64,000 nucleotides of DNA from Ovis canadensis (Eukaryota > Chordata > Mammalia > Artiodactyla > Bovidae), in NCBI RefSeq assembly GCF_042477335.2, contig NC_091255.1, forward strand, positions 18,020,501-18,084,500, read 5' to 3'. The notes under the pieces were generated by a model, which was not told the DNA's origin, made no database searches, and saw nothing but the letters and a program-made list of their open reading frames with translations. A program made the position numbers and the translations under genes. The stretch's first letter is position 1. The number at the start of each line of letters is the position of its first letter. Below, piece by piece: positions 59,841 to 64,000 of the stretch.

Positions 59841-60365
59841 ACTATAGAATTAATGCTATTGATTTATGACACCAGTTCACACCTTCTGTCTTTTTCATTG
59901 AAACACTCATTCTTGGAACTCTCAGGTACCATGTAAGACATCTGATTACCATAAGACTATTGTAATAGAGACGTTATGTGTGGACATTCGAGTTGACAGT
60001 TCCAGCTGAGCTCTCGGTTAATAACCTGCCTCAGCACAATCAAATATCTTGAAAATAATTTATATATTAGTCATTTTCCACTCAAGTTTTTTCAATATCA
60101 CTGGAAAAAAAGGTAGAATGTGAATGAGTCTCTGGACATCTAGCCTAGTTGAACCTTCAAATAATTTTATGCCTAACCAACTTCTATCAGACTCCAACCT
60201 TATGAGACCTACAAGTGAGAACCACCTATGTGAGCCCAGTCAACCTACAGGGCTGTGAAATACAGTAAAGTGGGTTTTTAAAGTAATTGTTGTGCTCTAC
60301 CTATAATGTTCTATTTTAATTATCCTAATTGTTTTCAAATTTGTTCCTCAGTTGCAAGGTAGAGG
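59841..60365. other. no recognised feature
   Basis: Intergenic; nothing recognised. Confidence 0.5.
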
Positions 60366-60545
60366 TTTTTTTTTTTTAATTTTTATTGGAATGTAGTTGA
60401 TTTATAATGTATTAGTTTCAGGTATATAGCAAAGTGAATCAGTAATACATATACATGTGTCCACTCTTTTTTAGATTCTTTTCCCATAGAGACCATTTCA
60501 GAGTGCTGAGTAGAGTTCCCTTGCTATACAGTAGACCCTTTTTAA
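60366..60545 (-). mobile_element. L1 3' end, antisense
   Basis: T-run then GTAGTTGATTTATAATGTAT and CTTGCTATACAGTAGACCCT. Confidence 0.78.
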
Positions 60546-62145
60546 GGTGGTTTTTGCTCTAGCCACTGTTTGGCAGTGATTTGTTTCGCAGCAATAGATA
60601 GCCACAGTACTTAGCTGTGAGCCTCTCTGGGTGGTTTACTGGTCTGAAGTGTCACCGGGTGCCCTGTTAGAATGTCCAACCTTCCTATAGAGTGTCTTAG
60701 CCTCCTCTGGTCATCTTCACTTCCACTGAGACTCCTCTTTTCTGTACTCCTTATCTCCTGCTGCCCAACTGACCTTCTAGCTTTCAGTGTTTCTTCTGAA
60801 AGAGTATTTGTGTATTAAATTTTCTTAAAATACAGTTTTCATGTCTCTTTCAAAATCAATATTTCTGCCAACACTTACAACATAATTGTAATTCCATCTC
60901 CCAGTACTCTAATCTTGAGCTTTTGCCATGCCCGTAAGCTTTATACCTTAAAGATTCATGAAATTATTTTTTCCAGAGATACAAAGTTCCAGGATTTTAT
61001 ATGACACCTGAAAAAGATATTTGATAGTTTTATATACGAATGGTCCAAATTTATTTTGCATCGATATTTTGGCTTGCTGCCTTTGTACAAATAACTGCAA
61101 TACATTGTACTGACATTTAGGTATATGGAGGTTCTTCAAATCTTAATAGTCCCCAACTTGCAAAATTACTGGAAACCACGTGTGCTATATTGGTGCCAGA
61201 TATGTCATTTATAGATCACTCTTTCATAAGCCAGTAAGTCAGTTCATATGCCCAAATCATTTCCCTTCTGGAAAAGCTACATTGTATCAGCATGGTTACC
61301 ATGTGTGGTAATTGATAATGTCTGTGCCACATGGCTTACTTTACCCTTGTCCAACCCAGCTATTCTACCACCTATGATTACCATATGTTACAGCACTCTA
61401 GGTTAATGGAATCATTTCCATCTTCCCCTCTAGTCACAAATGTCATTGTGGCTCAATTCCATCAGCTCCACACTCAATGAAGAATGAAGTGGTTGGTACT
61501 ATCTGAGAACAGAAAATAACTTTGTGAGTTTTCATATTTGGTTGTCTGCTTCCTTTTCATTTAAAAAAGCAGTTGGACTTTTAATGAATGCTCTGGAATG
61601 GGTAATGGGCATCTGCTGACTAAAAGAGAATACAATTAATATCACTCTTTAATTCTTGCTTGTATTTAGTCTAAATAAATATATAAAGGGTATAAAAATT
61701 AGATGGTAGTAATATAGACTTTTTTATCGCCATAAAGTGCTTTTCAGTTTTTATAAAGTAAAAACTAGAAGCAAAATATTGAAGTGGATTTTTAAAAAGG
61801 AGTCAGTTCATTTGAGAAGGACCATTTATTATAGAAGGAATATATTACATCTCAGCCACTTATAATATCCTTATCAGAAATTACCATCAACCCCTGCCCT
61901 CTTCCTGTTTAATAAGCATGTCATAGTAAGTTAAAAAAAGTTAGAACCTGTCTTGGGGACTTCTTTGCTTTTTAAAACTGATGCAAATAGTGCATGTGGA
62001 CCTGTTATTACCTGATGTGAATTCTAATTTTGACAGCTATGGACTTGCTGCAATATGACCATAGTAGCCAGCAAAAGAAGAGGAATAAAAATTAATATAG
62101 TAGTAATAGTTTTGGCAGCAAATGGATGTGATTTAACAGTTGTTA
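60546..62145. other. no recognised gene
   Basis: Intergenic, AT-rich; a possible old LTR-like stretch at 60555-60700 was not assigned. Confidence 0.5.
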
Positions 62146-62149
62146 AATC

Positions 62150-62330
62150 ACAACTATTCATACAATAGAATACTACTCATCAGTAGAAAGAAACAACTAC
62201 TGATAAACACAACAACATGGGTGAATCTCAAAAACACGCTGAATGAAAAAAGTCTAGGCACAAAAGAGAACATACCTCATGATTCCATTTATATGAAATT
62301 CTAGAATAGGCAAAACTAATCTATAGTTAA
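62150..62330 (+). mobile_element. old L1 3' fragment
   Basis: ACAATAGAATACTACTCATC, GGTGAATCTCAAAAACACGC and ATGATTCCATTTATATGAAA. Confidence 0.7.
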
Positions 62331-62338
62331 TTATCCTT

Positions 62339-62368
62339 ATCTTCTACATCTTCCAGGATGTAGAAGAT
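62339..62368. repeat. 12-bp perfect inverted repeat
   Basis: ATCTTCTACATC, 6-base spacer TTCCAG, then GATGTAGAAGAT. Isolated hairpin with no gene beside it. Confidence 0.7.
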
Positions 62369-62539
62369 GTAGGTAGGGTATATTGAGAAGGGAGGAAGAT
62401 GCTCTTATTTGAAAACATTTATGTGCTCAGTTTTTTCAGTTGACAGGTATTCTCTTGCTTCCTACTAGTCAGTTTCCAAAGTACTTATTTATTAGTTATC
62501 CTTCCATCAATTTAAAAAATATGAATGGAACATTTCTCT

Positions 62540-62840
62540 AGGCACAGATCAGAGATATATATAAGTCCCCTTCACAGTTTCCCCAATTATTATTAACATT
62601 TTACATTAGTGAGGTACATCTGTTACAACTGATGAACCTGTATTGATATATTATTATTAACCAAAGTACATAGTTTACACTTGGGTTCACTCTGTGTTAT
62701 ATGTTCTGTGGTTTTTGACAAATGTCTAATTATTTGTATCTACCATTATAGTATCATACAGAATAGTCTTTGCTTCCCTCAAAATCCTAGGTTCTGTCTA
62801 TTCATCTTTACCCTCCCTACCTTTGAACCACTGGCAACCT
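62540..62840 (-). mobile_element. old L1 3' end, antisense
   Basis: AACATTTTACATTAGTGAGG, GTTTTTGACAAATGTCTAAT and ACCTTTGAACCACTGGCAAC. Confidence 0.65.
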
Positions 62841-63155
62841 ATTCATAATTTTTTTAAGGTTTTAAAAATAAAATGTATTTCTTAAAAGTTAACATATGCA
62901 TAATAGGAAATCATTTACTGCTATCTTCAAGTAAACTCACTGTTCAAGTAGCACCTTTGAGAACCTAGACTTGCTTTAATGTCAACTTAATCCATTTATA
63001 ATTGTTTTATATATTTTTATCACTCTTTAAAATATTATTTGTTATTGTATTAACTGAGATCCAGTTAAGAAAACAGAGGGACTAGAATACAGGAAATTAG
63101 TTACACACGTGATAGGAGAGCTAAAAAGCCAAAAGGGAAGGTACAGCAGTATCTT

Positions 63156-63490
63156 AGTCTGACTGGGGTGCTATAATGAAAAAAATCATAAGTGGGGTGG
63201 CTTATAGCCACAGAAGTTCATTTCTCACAGTTCTGGAGGCTGGAGTTCAGTAATCAGGGTGCTGGCAGATTCAGTGTTTGGGACAGACACTGGTCTTACT
63301 GTGTTTTCACATTTGGAAAGGGAGAGGCGTCTCTCTTGCACCTCATCTTTAATGGCACTAATCCCATTCATGAGGGCTGTGCCCTCATAACCTAATTACC
63401 TTCCAAAGACCCTCACCTCCTAATTCATACCTTCTCCTTGGGGGTTAGGATTTAAACATACAAATTTTTGGAGCACACAAATCATCCATC
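63156..63490 (-). mobile_element. MLT1 (MaLR) LTR
   Basis: TCTTAGTCTGACTGGGGTGC, TTCATTTCTCACAGTTCTGG, CACTAATCCCATTCATGAGG and GGGGGTTAGGATTTAAACAT match an antisense MLT1 in order. Confidence 0.8.
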
Positions 63491-63884
63491 CATAGCAGGC
63501 AAGATTAGGCAGCTAAAGCCAGCCACCATCTCTAGGCGGATGGACAAATGGAAGATGTTTCTGAAGCTCTAGGACTGGTGTCAAAGAGAAAAGCTAGAAG
63601 GACAGGTTCAGGGGGAGCAAAGCTATAAAGGAGAACCAGCGAGCATTAGGACCGAGGTAGGGGACAGGGAAGAAATATCTTGGCTTTTTGCCTTTCCTTC
63701 CACCTTCTAGTTTCCTGCTGAAGTCTCCCACTGGGCAAATCGCAGCTGGAACTCAGCTGTCCAGGAACCTGGTGAATACAGCTTGAAAGAGTCAGCACCC
63801 CTGTAATACCAAGGAGAGCAAAGTAGGGGAAGAAATGGATGTGAGAACAAAAAAAGGACTAAGCCGTAATCAATTCTTTTTAAC

Positions 63885-64000
63885 TTTTAAAATAAACCTT
63901 ATTGAGGTATAATTTATGTAACAAAACACTTATTTAAAGTGTACACTTTGGATCCTTTTTGACAAATGAATACACCTATATAAAACACCCAGTCAAGATA
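63885..64000 (-). mobile_element. old L1 3' end, cut by window edge
   Basis: TTGAGGTATAATTTATGTAA and GACAAATGAATACACCTATA. Confidence 0.65.

Noticed and set aside
60555-60700. Possible old LTR-like repeat
   Set aside because: Some words on the reverse strand resembled a mammalian repeat, but the match was too patchy to name.

Overview
The window is mammalian nuclear DNA from a ruminant, most likely a bovid such as cattle, buffalo, sheep or goat. The evidence is the density of ruminant repeats on both strands: BovB (RTE-type) LINE fragments, BovB-derived Bov-A2 and Bov-tA SINEs, CHR-like tRNA-derived cetartiodactyl SINEs and ruminant L1 3' ends. These overlie older mammalian repeats (MIR, MaLR LTRs, Tigger, MER5A, old L1). 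Nothing prokaryotic was seen, and species cannot be settled from sequence alone.

One protein-coding gene is supported with confidence: RAD51C on the + strand, nine coding exons from 12974 to 40099. Every exon has GT-AG borders, and the exons join in frame to a 371-codon reading frame with intact Walker A and Walker B motifs and a basic C-terminal nuclear signal. It is a RAD51 paralogue of homologous recombination (BCDX2 and CX3 complexes). The first usable in-frame ATG corresponds to human Met10: the ATG at the human start position is present but is out of frame and stops after six codons.

Layout: 1-12300 is repeat-rich 5' flank with a U1 snRNA-like locus (704-868, minus) that keeps a U1-type proximal element, and a candidate class I LTR. 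12300-12973 is a GC-rich promoter with a run of five G-tracts and a perfect palindromic CRE; by synteny it may be bidirectional with TEX14, although no TEX14 exon was recognised. 12974-40099 is RAD51C; its larger introns hold antisense L1, two antisense BovB copies, one sense BovB fragment, SINEs and an antisense class II solo LTR with a perfect 6-bp target duplication. 40100-64000 is 3' flank without a recognisable host gene. It holds an old MaLR provirus-like element, a TA-flanked Tigger with a BovB nested in it, a 2.1-kb sense BovB remnant with reverse transcriptase motifs, a BovB broken up by four later insertions, a MER5A and old L1 and MLT1 pieces.

The main points for follow-up are the shifted RAD51C N-terminus, the U1 variant with an altered U1A-binding loop, the RAD51C 3' end without a nearby AATAAA, and several nested insertions whose order can be read from target duplications. 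No new multi-gene system was found. Family names for repeats are by recognition, without a database search.
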